A stretch of DNA of 64,000 nt from positions 2,512,501 through 2,576,500 of the forward strand of contig JBBMNZ010000031.1 in assembly GCA_037954325.1 (NCBI GenBank), written 5' to 3'. Source of the stretch: Fistularia commersonii (taxonomy: Eukaryota > Chordata > Actinopteri > Syngnathiformes > Fistulariidae). The position numbers were made by a program, and so were the translations under genes. The notes under the pieces were generated by a model, which worked only from the letters and a program-made list of their open reading frames with translations, was not told the DNA's origin and made no database searches. Positions 1 to 13,529 of this stretch are shown one piece after another (position 1 is the first letter of the stretch; each line of letters opens with the position of its first letter).

Positions 1-272
1 CGCTGCTCCCCTGCATTGAGAGGGGTGGCTCGGGCATCCCCCCTGCTGGAAGATGTGGGAGGTATTCCAGGTAAGTCCATCTGGGAGGAGACCATTGGGA
101 AGATCCAGGACACACTGGAGAGACTCTGCCTCCATGCTGGCCTTGGAACATCTTGGGATCCCCCCAGAAGAGCTAGACCATGTGGCTGAGGAAAGGGAAG
201 TCTAGGCCTCTCTTCCCCAGCTGCTGCCCCCCAGACCTGACTATGGATAAGCAACAGAAGATGGATGGATGG
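1..272 (+). mobile_element. Rex3-type LINE, 3' end fragment
   Basis: This is the last part of a Rex3 (RTE-clade) non-LTR retrotransposon, cut by the window edge on its 5' side. In broken frames it encodes the family's C-terminal region, including a piece reading as Leu-Gly followed by Pro-Pro-Glu-Glu-Leu (bases ~140-175) and then a Ser-Leu / Cys-Cys-Pro-Pro segment before the stop. The 3' end carries the family's short repeat tail of GATG units (260-272). Frameshifts and stops show that it is dead. Family assignment comes from the pattern of the 3' region and tail, which matches the other Rex3 piece in this window (28575-29165, opposite strand). Confidence 0.7.
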
Positions 273-2780
273 AACTTGCAAAAGAAAAACACTTTGCCCA
301 GATTGACTGCAAAAACAAGGAAAACACTGCAAACGCCTTCAGCGGATCCGATGAGCAAAGTGATGATGCCAAATTTGCCCACCTGCCAAATAACATGGCG
401 AGGAAATGGTCCCTATAAACAAACAGAGGTGCTTCTCAATCTTTTATGTATTTTAAAAAAATGTGTTTTTAACAGCTGCGTTTTTGCCAGCTCTGACTGA
501 CCGCGGACCGTTCGAGTGAAAGACGAGCGGATGTGTCACTCACATCGATCCCGAAGCTTGTAAGGTTTTCTCCCTGATCACGTCACAGAGATAGACAGAT
601 GCTGTGCGTATATAGCAGGCTTGTGAGAACGGAAAAATGTATACTTAAAAAAATACATGAATAGATAAATCAATAAATAAAGTACTCAATTGGTCAATTA
701 ATAAAAAAAAAAAAAACTATTTTTTTTTCTAATTAATCAAGAATATAATGACTAATCAAATGAAATGAATTAATGAAATAAAGACATAAGCAAATAAATG
801 ACCAAATAAATTAATCAATTTATCTATTAACAAAGGAAATTATTAACATATTAATAAAAAAGATCAATACAGTTGAATAAAGTAAAAAAAAAAAATAGTT
901 GCTTATATTAATAGTTGCGTATTATTCTTATATTTTTTTGATATAGCTATTATATCATTTGCACACCAGTTCAATAGACTTTTATAAATAATAAATATAA
1001 ATAAATGGAAGTTTATTTATTTTAATACAGAATAAAACACAAAGCATAAGAAAGGAATTAAAAAAAAAAAAAAGTATTAGCCATTAATCAGATGTGGTTG
1101 CAGATATTGCAACCGTGTAAATTCACTGCGAATTGTTAATGTCCTGAGCTGATATTAGAGGATAGTGGTGCTCGGGTTAGTGGAATACAAATATAATGAA
1201 GTGATCCGCATGTGTGGAAACACAACTGTGTGCGTGTGATAGTTTGCTCCAGGTCTCAGGTGTCAGTCTTGTTAACGGACGGAGGGCTTTATATGTTAGT
1301 CGAGATGCCTGGCTTAGACAATCGGGATCAGGTCGAAGTTTAACACAGACCTCCCTCTGTTCTCCCGTTTGCCGCTGAACAGCAGCTGGATGATGGTCAA
1401 TAGGAATCTGAGTTGATTTACACATACACACCAACAAACCCACACACACACAATGGGAGAGCCCTGGTCAAAAGCTTAATTCACAGAGGGACATGGACTC
1501 TGCTTTCCTAACTCTAATTGAGATGAATTGCTCTCTGTTCCACACCTTTGCAGATACCACGGCATACACGCCCACTAACCTCGGTAGCCTCCAGCTGCCT
1601 AAAGCGGCATCTCGAAAACCTCTAGCGCCCCCCCGGGAAAACCTGGATTATTATTTTCACGAGTCTGAAAGCGGGTTTCAAGTGTGCTTGAGGGGGTTAA
1701 AAAAAGAATTTATTCGCAAAATAAATGTAGAAATTGTATTTTTTGTTTGTTTGTTTTTTTACACTTGACACCCCCCCCCCCAAAAACTTCTGGGTTTTGA
1801 GCCCCAGAGCAATGCAGGTCATACTCCTCCCCCTCGGTATTTAGTCGACATGCATTCATATTACATGTCCTAAACATAAGCACTATAATGAGTAATTCAC
1901 CACCAAGAAAACTGTGGCCCAATGGTGGAAGTAATTATTATGCAGACAGTAGAAGGATATTATTAGAAGTAATAAGCCGGGATTATACTTCATACTTGCT
2001 GAATTGGCATGAAGAAGAGGCTCTTTCAATTAGGCTGAAATGAGGGAATTAGTCATTAAGGCATGCAGGAGTTAAATTTCAATTGTCTCAAAAAGAGAAA
2101 TAAATAAATGAATGCATTGATTAAAATAAACGTGAAAAAAATATGACTCTCATGATAATTTGCTCTGATTGAATGTCAGCTTCAAATATTCCAATTTATC
2201 ATATAGTCTAAGGCAAGTAAATGAATAAATACATATACAAAAGCACTAAAACTGTGTTCAGTCAAAGCTAAAGTGGAGTTATGTATCTACCCATATAAAA
2301 GGCAATATGAGGAAGAGGAGGAACACAAATCATTTTTGATGGTTAAGGAACACAGTTGTGGCAAGAGATTTGTTTATCATATATATTTTATTTAACTAAA
2401 TACTTAATTTTGTTTATGTATCTATTTTTTTTTTCTTTTTTGATTTTAATTTTCATATTTTAATTTTTAATTTTACTATTTTTTAAATTTAATTTAATTT
2501 TATTTTATTATTTTTTTTCCAACATATTTGTTTATTATTTTGATCTTTAATATATTTGTTATTTCATTTCCCATTATTGTTATATTTCTTTCTTTATTTA
2601 TTTATCTATCAATTTCATTTTCATCTATATGCACGAAGACAAGACATTCCAGGCAGCCGGGTGTCATGAAATTCCACAGACGATAAAGCCCTTGAATCCT
2701 GGGTGAAGTGAAGAGCCGTGTATAAGAATGAATACAAGCCAGTTTCAGCATCTTCACACTCACGGCGAAGCTCATTGCAA
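273..2780. other. AT-rich intergenic DNA, no gene seen
   Basis: Mostly A+T-rich single-copy-looking sequence with short A and T runs and low-complexity TTTAATT tracts (2380-2620). A run of C lies at ~1770-1781. The stretch 1085-1700 is less AT-rich and has a few CpG sites but shows no coding pattern. No splice-flanked conserved reading frame was recognised. Confidence 0.6.
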
Positions 2781-2855
2781 TCATCATCATCATCATCATC
2801 GTCATCATTGTCATCATCATCATCATCATCATCGTCGTCATCATCATCATCATCA
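2781..2855. repeat. (TCA)n microsatellite
   Basis: Trinucleotide array of about 25 units with CGT/TGT interruptions. It creates a histidine-rich reading frame on the forward strand and a methionine-rich frame on the reverse strand. Both are translations of the repeat, not evidence of a protein. Confidence 0.95.
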
Positions 2856-3823
2856 CTGTTACTGCTCTTACCATCAGCTGTCGTCTAGCTGCGCTCACTT
2901 GATCTCTGATGGATCCTCGAATCGCAATCATAACGCCCTCACCAAGAGCTTGCATCTGAACCGATCATATAATTGGGATTTTCTCTCTTTCTTTTTTTTC
3001 CAGTGCGCTTATTTACTTTGTGCAAGTGATTACACTTGCTGTATTTGTCCTTTTAAATGTGGTTTATTTTTTTAGTTACTTATCCTTTATCTATTGTTAA
3101 TCATCACTTTTAAATGGAGGTTGAATGAACATGACTAAAATTATAACATTCACGTTCAAAGTTGATGCCAATACTTGAAGAAGAGGCATGCATTTGATCA
3201 AATAATAAGATTGTACACAAGCATAATTTATGAAGTGAATTTTTTAAAATTCATTAAATTATTTATGTCTATATTTCTTGTAAAATATCAAAAATTCTTT
3301 ATTTGATAAGAAAATAAAAACAGGTTTATTTATTCATTTATTTATCTATTTATTTATGTATTTATAATTCAATTTCATCTCATTAAATTGGTGTATTTAC
3401 TTTTTTTATTCAACTTTGTTTTATTTTAATTATCTCATTGATTTTTTTGTACCATTTACGTAATTATTTATTTGAATTTTAAAGTGCCCGCCCTGTCTAC
3501 TTAAATATGTATTCTTGCTTATAATCTTATAAACATGTATATATATATATATATATTTATTAAGTATTGTAAATTGTTTGGCCCCTAAATCCTAGTTAAA
3601 TATAAATAATCCCGAATTATCATTAAAATATTTGTGATGAATTAATCTTTGTGGGATTTATTTATATTTTTTCATTTGTCTGTGTTATAGACTATCAAAT
3701 TTCATTTTCAAAATATAATCAGGATTCTTGATTATTTTTACTTTAAAAATCAGTTTTTAATCTTTTTTTTCTAAATTGTATTTGTTTAATTCTATTTTAT
3801 TCAATTTCACTGTTTTAATTTAT

Positions 3824-3874
<51 letters not shown>

Positions 3875-3985
3875 CCTGATATTATTCATGCTTTCATTTA
3901 TTTATTTATTTAATTTTGTTTTGCTTTTGTTTAATACTAAAATCACATAAGTACATTTTACCCATACTCTGCAAACATGTATGGG

Positions 3986-4019
<34 letters not shown>

Positions 4020-4410
4020 AACAAAATTGTTCCTAAACACACATGCATGTGATATTTACTTTGCCTTGCAAGTTGTGTAGGATTTGATTTTTGATAAAAC
4101 ATTTTTATGTTACTGGTTTGCGTTTTGGGATTGGAATTTGCTAACAAATGAAGCAAAAATATTTTGACAGACTTTGCTTGTGAAGGAATGGGATAGAAAA
4201 TCTGTATGCAGGTTGGTTCTGCAAAATGAGTTTCATTCTTGAGGATTTTTTTTTAAGAGCTTCCCATTATGGTGCCAAGATGTTTCTACCCTCACAAATT
4301 GGAACAGAAATGTTTACGAGGCTTGTTGAAAATATGGTAATTATAACTATAAGACTGTGAGTCGTGTTCACTTATTTGTCATTGCCAGAGTTCCGACAGA
4401 TGGATTGTTC
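2856..4410. other. AT-rich DNA with TA and T runs
   Basis: Very A+T-rich. It contains a TA dinucleotide run at ~3537-3557, a longer one at 3827-3857 directly followed by a T run to ~3874, and a 30-base T run at ~3989-4018. No coding pattern was seen. Confidence 0.7.
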
Positions 4411-6165
4411 CTGCATAGGACGGGACAGAGCAGAGGAAAAAGTGGTGTATGAAAAGGGAAGAGTGTTGTGTGGTTTTCAGGGAGGAGTTGTGAAAGACTC
4501 TGGGTGGTCAAGAAGAGCTTCCAGATGTCTAGACAACTATAGCTAATGTTATCAGGGAAACAGGTAGGACAGTACTTGGTGTATCATCTGGAAGTAAAGT
4601 AGATGATGAGACTTGATGGTCGAATGAGCAAGTGCAGGAGATATGAAGAGAAAACTTTTCACAGAGGAAGTGGGACACTAAGGAGACTGAAGATAACAGA
4701 GAGGAATACAGGGAGAAAGAAATAGCAAAGGCAAAACAAAGGTCGTACGATGACTTGTATGCTCGGTTGGAAAGTAACGAGGTAGAGAATAATTTATGCA
4801 GGTTTCCAAAACAGAGAGATAGAGATGCAAAGGATCTGCAACAGGTCCAAGTGATTAAGGATAGAGAATAAAATGTACTAACAGATGTTAGAAGAGTGAT
4901 GGGAATAAAGAAAGTGTACTTTGAAGAGCTGATGAATGTTGAAAATGGAAGAGAGGCAAGGGTAGACGAGGTGACTATTGTAGACCACAAAATAGCAATA
5001 TTAGCAAAGGTGAAGTGAGGAAGGCATTGATGAGGATAAAGAGTGGAAAGGCACTTGGTCCAAGTGATATACCCCTGGAGGTGTGGAAGTGTCTAGGAGA
5101 GGGATTGGTAGAGTTTCTGGCTAGATAAACCAACAGGATCTTAGAGAGTGAGAAGATGCTTGAGGGACAGAGAAGAAGTGTGATGGTGCCTATGTTTAAG
5201 AATGAGGGGATGTGCAGGATTGCAGCAACTATAAAAGGATGTGGTGGTATTGTATGAAGAAGTCTGGAGTGGCAGTGAAGTATGGTAGACTGGTGCAGGA
5301 CATGTATGCTAGCTGTGAAACAGTGGTGAAGTGTGCTGTAGGGGTAACAGAGAGGTTCAAGGTGGAGGTGGGACTCCATCAGGGATCAGCTCTGAGCCCC
5401 TTCTTGTTCACAATGGTGATGGACAGGCTGACAGGTGAGGTTAGATAGGAATCATCATGGACCAATTATGTTTGCAGATGACATTTTGATCTGTAGTGAG
5501 AGCAGAGAACATGTTTAGGAAAATCTAGAGATGTAGAGGTATGCGCTTGAAAGCTGAGGAATGAAGGTTAGTCGCAGCAAGACAAAGCATGTGTGTGTGA
5601 ATAAGAGGAACCCAGGTTGAATGGTGAGGCTACAGGGAGTAGAGATCAAGAAGTTTGAGGATTTCAATTACTCAGGATCAGCAGTCCAGAGCAGCAGCGA
5701 GTGTGGAAAAGCGGCAAAGAAACGGGTTCGAGCAGGTTCAAATAGTGGAGAAAAGTGTCGGGGTACTATGAGATAGAAGACTATCATCCAGAAAGAAAGG
5801 AAAGTCGTACAAGACAATGGTGAGACCACTGATGCTGTATGGCCTTGAAACAGTTACAATGACGAACAGACAGGAGGATGAGCTAGATGTTGCAGAGATG
5901 AGGATACTTCGGTTCCTCTTGGGTGTTTTGGAGAGAAGGTCAGAGAAGCCAGATTGAGATGGTTCGGTTATGTACAGATGAGGGATAGTGAATATATTGA
6001 TAGACAGATGCTGGAATGGGAGCTGCCAGGCAGGAGGTCTCGATGAAGACCAAAGAGAAGATTTATGGACGTAGTGAGAGAGGATATGAAGGTAGTTGAT
6101 TGTGAGGGAGGAGGATCCAGAGAATAGTGTTCGCTGTCGTGACCCCTGAAGGGAAGATTCCAGGT
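4411..6165 (+). mobile_element. RTE-clade LINE copy A, decayed, internal deletion
   Basis: Forward copy of the same RTE family as the near-complete element at 50780-53958, 5'-truncated in the linker between endonuclease and reverse transcriptase. Recognisable pieces in order are: the linker and first RT blocks (4413-5200); RT motif B, Leu-His-Gln-Gly-Ser-Ala-Leu-Ser-Pro (~5371-5400); motif C, Phe-Ala-Asp-Asp (~5470-5481); and the C-terminal region ending in a CGACCCCTGA-like 3' end (~6130-6160). Around 5215-5240 about 235 bases are missing relative to the full element, removing RT motif A. The remainder is broken by many frameshifts and stops. It is older than the 50.8 kb copy, judging by its divergence. 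Confidence 0.85.
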
Positions 6166-7908
6166 ATATTGTGATGAGGTTCATGGTAAGAAACTGCAAT
6201 TAGCTGGAACTGGATTATTTGTATTAGCTTGCTGCCCCCAATACAATTTTATCATGGTTATTTTATTGGTGTAAATTGTTATTCTTCAAATGTTTTTAGA
6301 GTAAATTAGCGGAAAAGTGTTCCTACAACAAAAACGGGCGAGTTAATTCATTGTAAATTTTTTTAATTACTATCCTCAGACAGTTTTATAGAGTCTCATA
6401 TTTTCCATGAATAGCAAGTAAAGAAAAAAAAAAAACAACTACTTTTCATTAAATTCGACTCAAATTATCTAATTAATTCCAGTTGGAGGTCTTCATTCCA
6501 TCCTGCACAAAACAAACTGTACTTTAATTATTTCCCTCTGCGATCTTTTGTCCTCTCAACTGGCCATTCTATGGAATTTGTGTTTGAATGAAGCGCTGAT
6601 TTGATCTTATTTATTTTTCCTGGGTTTTATTTTTCAGACTATATCTGTCGTAATTATTATGAAAAGTTGAGCCTTGGCTCTCCCTTTAAATCACCGCTCA
6701 GAGTTTATTTCGCGTTTGTTAACGGCATTTTCTAAGACAGGAAGTTGCTCTTTATCGCAGCTCAGACTGTACATAGACTTAGTATATGGAGAGCTCAGAC
6801 TCCCAATGATCGCCCAATCCATGTGATATCTCATTATGTTTTTTTGTTCGCATACTGTAAAGGCAGGATCTTTCTTATTGTATTTCTTTTTATATCATAT
6901 TACATACCTTATCTGTCGTCAATTCTTATGGATCTTGATTTTGTTCGATCCCACATTTTTGATGTTTGCGAAATATTTCAGGACCCTCTATGGATCTTCC
7001 GTGGATGAAAATTGCCATACAATCTGCCTCATTTTGCCCCAAAATGCAAAATTAAATAAAATCAAACTAAATTAAATTAAATTAAATGAAGTTAAATCAA
7101 ATTATATTAAATTAGAATAAAATGAAATAAAATATAAATAAAATAAAGTAAAATAAAGCAGAAATAAAATAAAATAAAATAAAATATATATATATTTACA
7201 AAAAATGTATTTATTTGTTTGTTTCTCCAAAAAGTCAAACATGATGTACTTTATGGTCACTGTGTAAAGGGATGAGACCATGGGATTATCGTTAATTGGA
7301 AGAGTGCCATCAAGTTTTATTTATTCATGTATTCATTTATTTTGTATATAATTATTAATATTGTATTGTATTGTATTGTATTGTGTATTGTATTATTAAT
7401 ATTATAAGTAGTAGTAGTGTTATTGTTAAATAAGTTACTAATTATTTTTGTTTTAGAGACAGAGTCTGGATTTGATGATTTGATGCTTGTGGGCCATCTG
7501 CTAGGTTATTTATTTATTTTCTTTACTCACATATCCCACCACACCAATCTTTAATCCCAGTGCCACTGTTATTACCGCCATTTTCCACCATCACATCCAA
7601 TCATATTCCATTACACCGCGGCGCCAAGCCCATGAGGTCAGTATCTGAAATGTCACCAGCGTTAAACACCCACCGGGAACCCGGCCGTCTCAGTGCCAGC
7701 TCCTCTCCCCTTTGCCAAATATCAATCTTTGTGTATTCATTTATTTATATAAAAAAAAAAAAAAAAAAACATAAATGCATACTCTTTATCGTTTAGGTAA
7801 ATACAGTAGTGATCTTTCACTTCGTTGCGCCGAAGGACGAATAGGCCCGACGCACACTCGAGAGTGCATAATCAAGGATGACTTGACATTGCTTGCAGGG
7901 AGAGTGTC

Positions 7909-7913
<5 letters not shown>
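6166..7913. other. AT-rich intergenic DNA
   Basis: Low-complexity A+T-rich sequence with AAATTA/AAATA pentanucleotide-like tracts (~7033-7195), a TTGTA-like repeat (~7352-7395) and an A run (~7751-7769). Part of 7555-7715 is higher in GC, but no gene signal was recognised. Confidence 0.6.

Positions 7914-7973
<60 letters not shown>
7914..7973. repeat. (TG)n microsatellite
   Basis: About 30 uninterrupted TG units after a short TATA lead. It generates Val-Cys and His-Thr repeat reading frames that are artefacts. Confidence 0.97.
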
Positions 7974-7976
<3 letters not shown>

Positions 7977-8760
7977 CTCGCATTGCGTTCGGTTGAGCGA
8001 GAAGAAGAAAATGAGCTGAGACAGAAGGTAGAGAAATATCCCAACACACAAGTTTAATCCAAAGCTCCATCCTTACAGCTATGATGAAGCTCAACAATTA
8101 CTCTGTCCAGGTAATAGCACATTTTGAGAGTTGTATAAATATTTTTCCTTGGTTTAATTATTAAGTATTAACTAATACATTTTAAGACCTAGGTGGAATT
8201 GTGCAATATTGAACATTTATTTGGACTTTATTCATCTAATTTATTCATTCATTATAACCCTGTGTGTGTGTGTGTTTTTTTTATTTTTCATTCCAACAAA
8301 AAATAAATACAGACATTTAAAATTAAAGTCTTGCCGTTTTGGCAGTAACCTCAGGGCTCTTAAAAGGCCCAAACTGAAAGATTTATTTATTTATTTTTGC
8401 ATGAATGTAATGGGGTTGTCTGAGCCGAAATGTATTATTCCAACTATTAAATCAAACCGACCAAACAAATGAGAGGGTGAAAAAATATGGGGGAAATAAT
8501 GAGTAGACTTACGTTTTTTTATTTTTTTTTATTTTGTCATCAAGGGAAGTCATTATTGTACTAATGCATGTTCCTGAAAGACGCAGCTTTCCCACAGTAT
8601 TTTTTAGAGATGTTCATAACCCGAAAACGTGCAACCCGAAAACGTGTCCCTGAATGTTACTTTGTTGATCACTTTCCAACATGAATAATAGGCAAGTATT
8701 TACGTCTTCAATACAATTTTCACCCAATGTATTATTTCCTAACCACTATGTAAAGATTTA

Positions 8761-8974
<214 letters not shown>

Positions 8975-9169
8975 AAAAAAATAATTTGTGCATCTCTTAT
9001 AATAAACAATTATAATACCGATTATAAATTGACAATGACCAAAATTGACAAATTGACTGATATTTTTTTGTGCTTTTGTTTTTTTTTTGTTTTTTGGCAT
9101 TTTTCCTTCACACGTATGCTCTAAACAAACAACAACAAAAAATGCTTAATGGAACTCCCAAATCCATTC

Positions 9170-9500
9170 AGCAGACTCAGACCTTTATCTCCAAAGTGAC
9201 GGACGCCGTGACAGGGATGGGGAACAGAAGCGACAGTGGTGTACCTCAGAGAGCGAAGGGAGCCGATGACGGATGATACATTTACGCCGACCCCCAACCA
9301 CTTTGAGAGACAAATTACGTCAGTGAGCCATTTTCTATGTGCTGCTCCTTGTTCATTACCGATCCCTGCTGGATAACCGAACGGCTGCCGTAGGAAATCT
9401 ATGCTGCTCTCAGTTTATCAACACCGGCCTCCGCTATCCGAGGGGTCGGTTGGCTCTCAGTATCCATGATAACATATGTTTCATTTGCCGCAGTATAATT
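9170..9500. promoter_or_regulatory. Candidate conserved non-coding segment
   Basis: This block is clearly richer in GC and CpG and free of simple repeats, compared with the A+T-rich DNA on both sides. It contains an ACGTCA half site (CRE-like) near 9319. There is no coding frame across it. The regulatory interpretation is inference from base composition only. Confidence 0.22.
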
Positions 9501-10055
9501 TTCATCAGTAATCCATAACTGCTGTGTAGGAACTCACTTTGCTTAATGATGATAGTTTGTGCTTCCTTGATCTAATGTGTGAGGAGTGAAATGATCTGAA
9601 ATGGGGATTTAATGCCATGTTGGTGAGATTGCAGGATCGAGAGCACTGAGGCTACGGGGAACAGGAGAATGAATCAAACCTGTGCTCATACAGAACTTGT
9701 TTTACTGTTATTATTATTATTATTATTTTGCTAAGCTTTATTGATCCCCATAAGCAGACAAAAAAAAAAAATGACAGTAGATAAATAGACAGCAGACAAC
9801 AACAACAATATCAGGGATGAAAATGGGCAACATCACGAGACAGTGAGGTTGAAAAAAAATAGAGAAATAGGCAAAAAAAAACAAAAAAAAAAAAAAACAC
9901 ACTTATTTATGATTAATAAATAGACAAAGATAAATGAAAGATAAAAGATAAAGATTCATGAAAATAAAGTGATTTATTTATTCATTTACTTACAATTAAT
10001 TTGTATTTATATTTAATTTTATTAAATAAATATAATATATATCCGTGTATATATA

Positions 10056-10095
<40 letters not shown>

Positions 10096-11060
10096 CCTTG
10101 TAGCATCTGTCAGTGGATGATGTGAAAAAATAAAGGTCTGTATTACTTTATATTTGATTTCCTTTTTTTTTTTTTTTATTCAAATTAATTTTATTTCAGT
10201 CATTAAGTTACTTTATTTATTTTTTCTTCTTATGTGTTTTCAAAGGTACTGCCTGTCAGTGGATAAATGAGAAAAAGGTACAGAAATAAAATAAATATAA
10301 AAAATACCTGACACAAATAATTGATTAGAAAAAAATATAATAAACAGGCACAAGTATTAAATATATAAATAAATGGAGTGAATTTTGTGAGGTATCTTTG
10401 AGACGAGAGTCAAAATTAAATGAGCAGTTGCTGATGGCAGTATGTGTCAGGACATCTAATGTGAATGGAGAATTATTTTCACAACTTTTACTGAACAGAT
10501 GAAGGTAGTACAGCTCATTGTTCTAATCAGTCCAAGCTGCCTGTTTTTTAAGCAGCCAACTCAACAGTTGTCCTTTTTAGTCCATAGTTTTTATCTGCAT
10601 TTGAATGTTTTTCCATGATATATTCACAAAATTAAAACCAAAAAGCAAACTTCATCAGTTCATACTACTTTTCATTTCCATTGCAACTCAGCAGAGTAAA
10701 TAAACAGAGAGTTATAATCATGAACGGTCTTTGCATTACATTACCTGTATCTCATATTCTAATTGTAGGAAGTAAATGTACTTTATGGCTGTCTTTATGG
10801 CTGTCTGGTCGAGTGATAACATGATTTTAATAACATAAAATAGAATGAAAGGAGATAAATAAAATAAAATGGTACCAATAAATTAGAACTATCATTATTA
10901 TTATCATTGGAGAAAGACAAAACAGATATATGGAGAAAATAAAACAGATATATATTTATCATGACTACTATTGTTAGTGCCATATTGTTATCAGTTATTT
11001 TTTTCATTAGTGGTGGTATCATTGTTATTTATTTTTTTAATCATTATTCTTTACTGATGC
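9501..11060. other. AT-rich DNA with short simple repeats
   Basis: A+T-rich sequence with a TTA run near 9709-9727, A-rich tracts near 9855-9900 and a TG run of about 14 units (10061-10088) flanked by TA. No gene or recognisable transposon was seen. Confidence 0.6.

Positions 11061-11127
<67 letters not shown>
11061..11127. repeat. (TAT)n microsatellite
   Basis: About 22 TTA/TAT units. The adjoining Leu-rich reading frame is an artefact of the array. Confidence 0.95.
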
Positions 11128-11479
11128 GTTATTTTCTTATATTATTAGTAGTGTTTTGTTGTTGTCATTGGTGTTATTGCTTTGTCAGTGGTGGTATCAT
11201 TGCTATTCTTTGTTTTAGTTTTATTTTATTTTTTTTTACCTCCTATTATTAAATGTATTATTTGTCACTATTAGAATTATAATTTTTTTGTTTGTTTAGT
11301 TTACACCTCATCCATGCCAGAGCCTTCATGTATCTGTTGGGGAGAGAAGGGACTGAAGACACTCAAAAAAAGGGGATAAATAGGACAAGAGAGAGAAAGC
11401 GCGAGAGAATATAACACTGAAAAAATCGTTTTTTAAAAATTGGACATATCAAACGGCTTCAAGCCACAGATAAGAGAAA

Positions 11480-11960
11480 AGTTCACCGCCGTCCTTTTTT
11501 TAAATTACACCTGGCAAGCGCTTTTGATGTAGCCACCGAGTTCAGCGGCAGATATTTCACGCCGGGCTCGGCCTTTTCCTCCTTTTTTTCGCTCGCTCAA
11601 CTCCCAGGTGGTTCCATCGCGCGGGAGTGATGCACGGATAACGGCCTCACGTGCCATCCGCAGTGCCCCTAAAATGAAATTCGCTTATTAACAATTCACC
11701 TCAGATACGTCACGGGGGGAATGACAGCAGAGATAGCCGCTTCTGCCGCCGCCGTCGACACTGCCGCTGCCGGTGCCAAGGCAATCCGGGTTTATTTAAC
11801 AACCGTCACAGGATGACAAGTAATTAAAAGGGAAAATCAATAAATACCTGTGTTGTCAGCAAGAACAGATTAATACCATATTCAGTAACGGGGAGTTTAG
11901 TGAAGCTGCAGGCCGATGTTGATATTTTCCGGCCACTTGATTTTATTTAATATTTGCGCA
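11480..11960. promoter_or_regulatory. Candidate conserved non-coding element
   Basis: About 480 bases of high-complexity, CpG-containing sequence inside AT-rich DNA. It carries a CACGTG E-box (11648-11653) and a TACGTCAC CRE-like site (11706-11713), then AT-rich homeodomain or forkhead-like stretches. No open frame, repeat similarity or splice pattern was recognised. The regulatory role is inferred from composition and motif density. Confidence 0.3.
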
Positions 11961-12875
11961 AAGTTTAGGAGAAGTTGATGGGTGTTAGGCTGCCACCAGT
12001 AAATAACAAAAGCTAAATGTTGTAAAGGTTGATGATAAACATACCTTAAACCAAAGCTTTCCTTTGTTTTTTAAGACAGATCGCAGTAATTGTTTGCTAG
12101 TATCTATGTCACTTTTTCCCCTTAGATTGAATTCATTGCAGTTCCTCCCATCCCAGATGAGATGCTGCGCTCAAATAGTTGATGATTACCAGAAATGTAA
12201 ATATTTTTCAGTGTGACTCCAAAACTGACATCCTATGTCCCGTGATAATAATAATCATAATAATCATAATAATAATCATAATAATCATAAAAACAACAAG
12301 AGATATAAATATGTAAAAAATGATTGAATAAATGGATACAAAAAAAGTAAAAATTCACAAAAAAGAAATCATTAATATAAGTACTCTTGTAACAAATGTT
12401 CGGAGGAGAAACCAAAAAAGACAATAAGATCAGCCCTATTCATCTGCTGTGACAAGTTGTTTTTCTTTAAATCTTCTTCTACCATGGATTCTATCTGACT
12501 AGTTTTGTAGTCTCAATACACATTTTCATTTATGGTGGTGGGGGGGATGTATGATTTTCCAACGTAATACATTGTACTGAGTGCAACATTATTATTATTA
12601 TTATTGTTATCATTATCATGTTTTTTTTTTTGCATTTTTGCAAGAGGCAGTTCGGGCAAGAAAATGTAATTGTATGAAGTGGGTAAAAAGAGGTGTTGCT
12701 GATAGGACCTTCCAGTTCAGAATCATTGCAAAAGGGGAATAACCTCAACACATTTTGTTTTATCTATTTTCTGGCATTTTCTTCATTTTCTCACCCTGTC
12801 CCTTGTGTTTTTTCCAACTATATTCAAAATTGGAAAACCAGTACTGAAATAGTAAAAAAATTCAATGTAAATATC
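11961..12875. other. AT-rich DNA with an AATAATC-like repeat
   Basis: Ordinary A+T-rich sequence including an imperfect AATAATCAT repeat (~12244-12290). No gene was seen. Confidence 0.6.
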
Positions 12876-12906
12876 AATAATGATAATGATAATAATAATA
12901 ATAATG

Positions 12907-12973
<67 letters not shown>

Positions 12974-13025
12974 TAATAATACTGATAATACTACTACTAC
13001 TACTACTAATAATAATAATAATAAT
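12876..13025. repeat. (AAT)n microsatellite with an ACT block
   Basis: Imperfect AAT/AATGAT array of about 150 bases containing a short run of ACT units near 12989-13007. It produces poly-Asn, poly-Ile and poly-Leu frames on the two strands, none of which should be annotated. Confidence 0.95.
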
Positions 13026-13031
13026 GAACAT

Positions 13032-13090
13032 TCTATTGTAAGTCGCTTTGGATAAAAGCGTCTGCCAAATGCAATGTAATGTAATGTAAT
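13032..13090 (+). mobile_element. SINE/LINE2-type 3' tail fragment
   Basis: Contains the conserved tail GTAAGTCGCTTTGGATAAAA (starts 13039) followed by a TGTAA repeat. This tail is widespread at the 3' ends of fish L2-type LINEs and of SINEs that use them. A second copy lies at 27941-28010. Only the 3' end is present here, and the AAT array directly precedes it. Confidence 0.65.
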
Positions 13091-13529
13091 ATACATGCAT
13101 GCATTGGAAAATAATAAACCATAACAATGTCAATCCAATTTGTTCTATTTTTGTAAATCCAGTTTGTTTTTTCAGTACTTTATTGATTTTATGAACTGCG
13201 TCGATGGTTTAGATGTTTCTTAATACAACCCCTAAAGTAAAATTAAATGAATGGCCAGTGTTTACAAGATTGTACCACAATGTCTTGGCCTTAACAGTTG
13301 CCCACCTACGTACCATACATGTAGAGGCCACGCCTGACTTAACTTTGGCTTGGAAAAGAAAAAACAAACAAATGGGAAAACTGGTAAAACATGCACGTAT
13401 TTGAAACTTGTTTCTTCTAACAAGCAGTAATTAAAATTCACTTTGGTACCTTTTACGGAACAACTAAAATACAACTGTAAGCCCGCCCTGTGTACACTAA
13501 ACCATCTGTTTCTCCTCCATATTGAACCC

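Noticed and set aside
2728..3075. Histidine-rich protein resembling a metal-binding protein
   Set aside because: The His run is the TCA microsatellite and the rest is AT-rich sequence without any family resemblance.
12783..13133. Long poly-Ile, poly-Leu and poly-Asn reading frames over the AAT array
   Set aside because: They are translations of a trinucleotide microsatellite. Each strand and frame gives a different homopolymer, and no flanking protein sequence exists.
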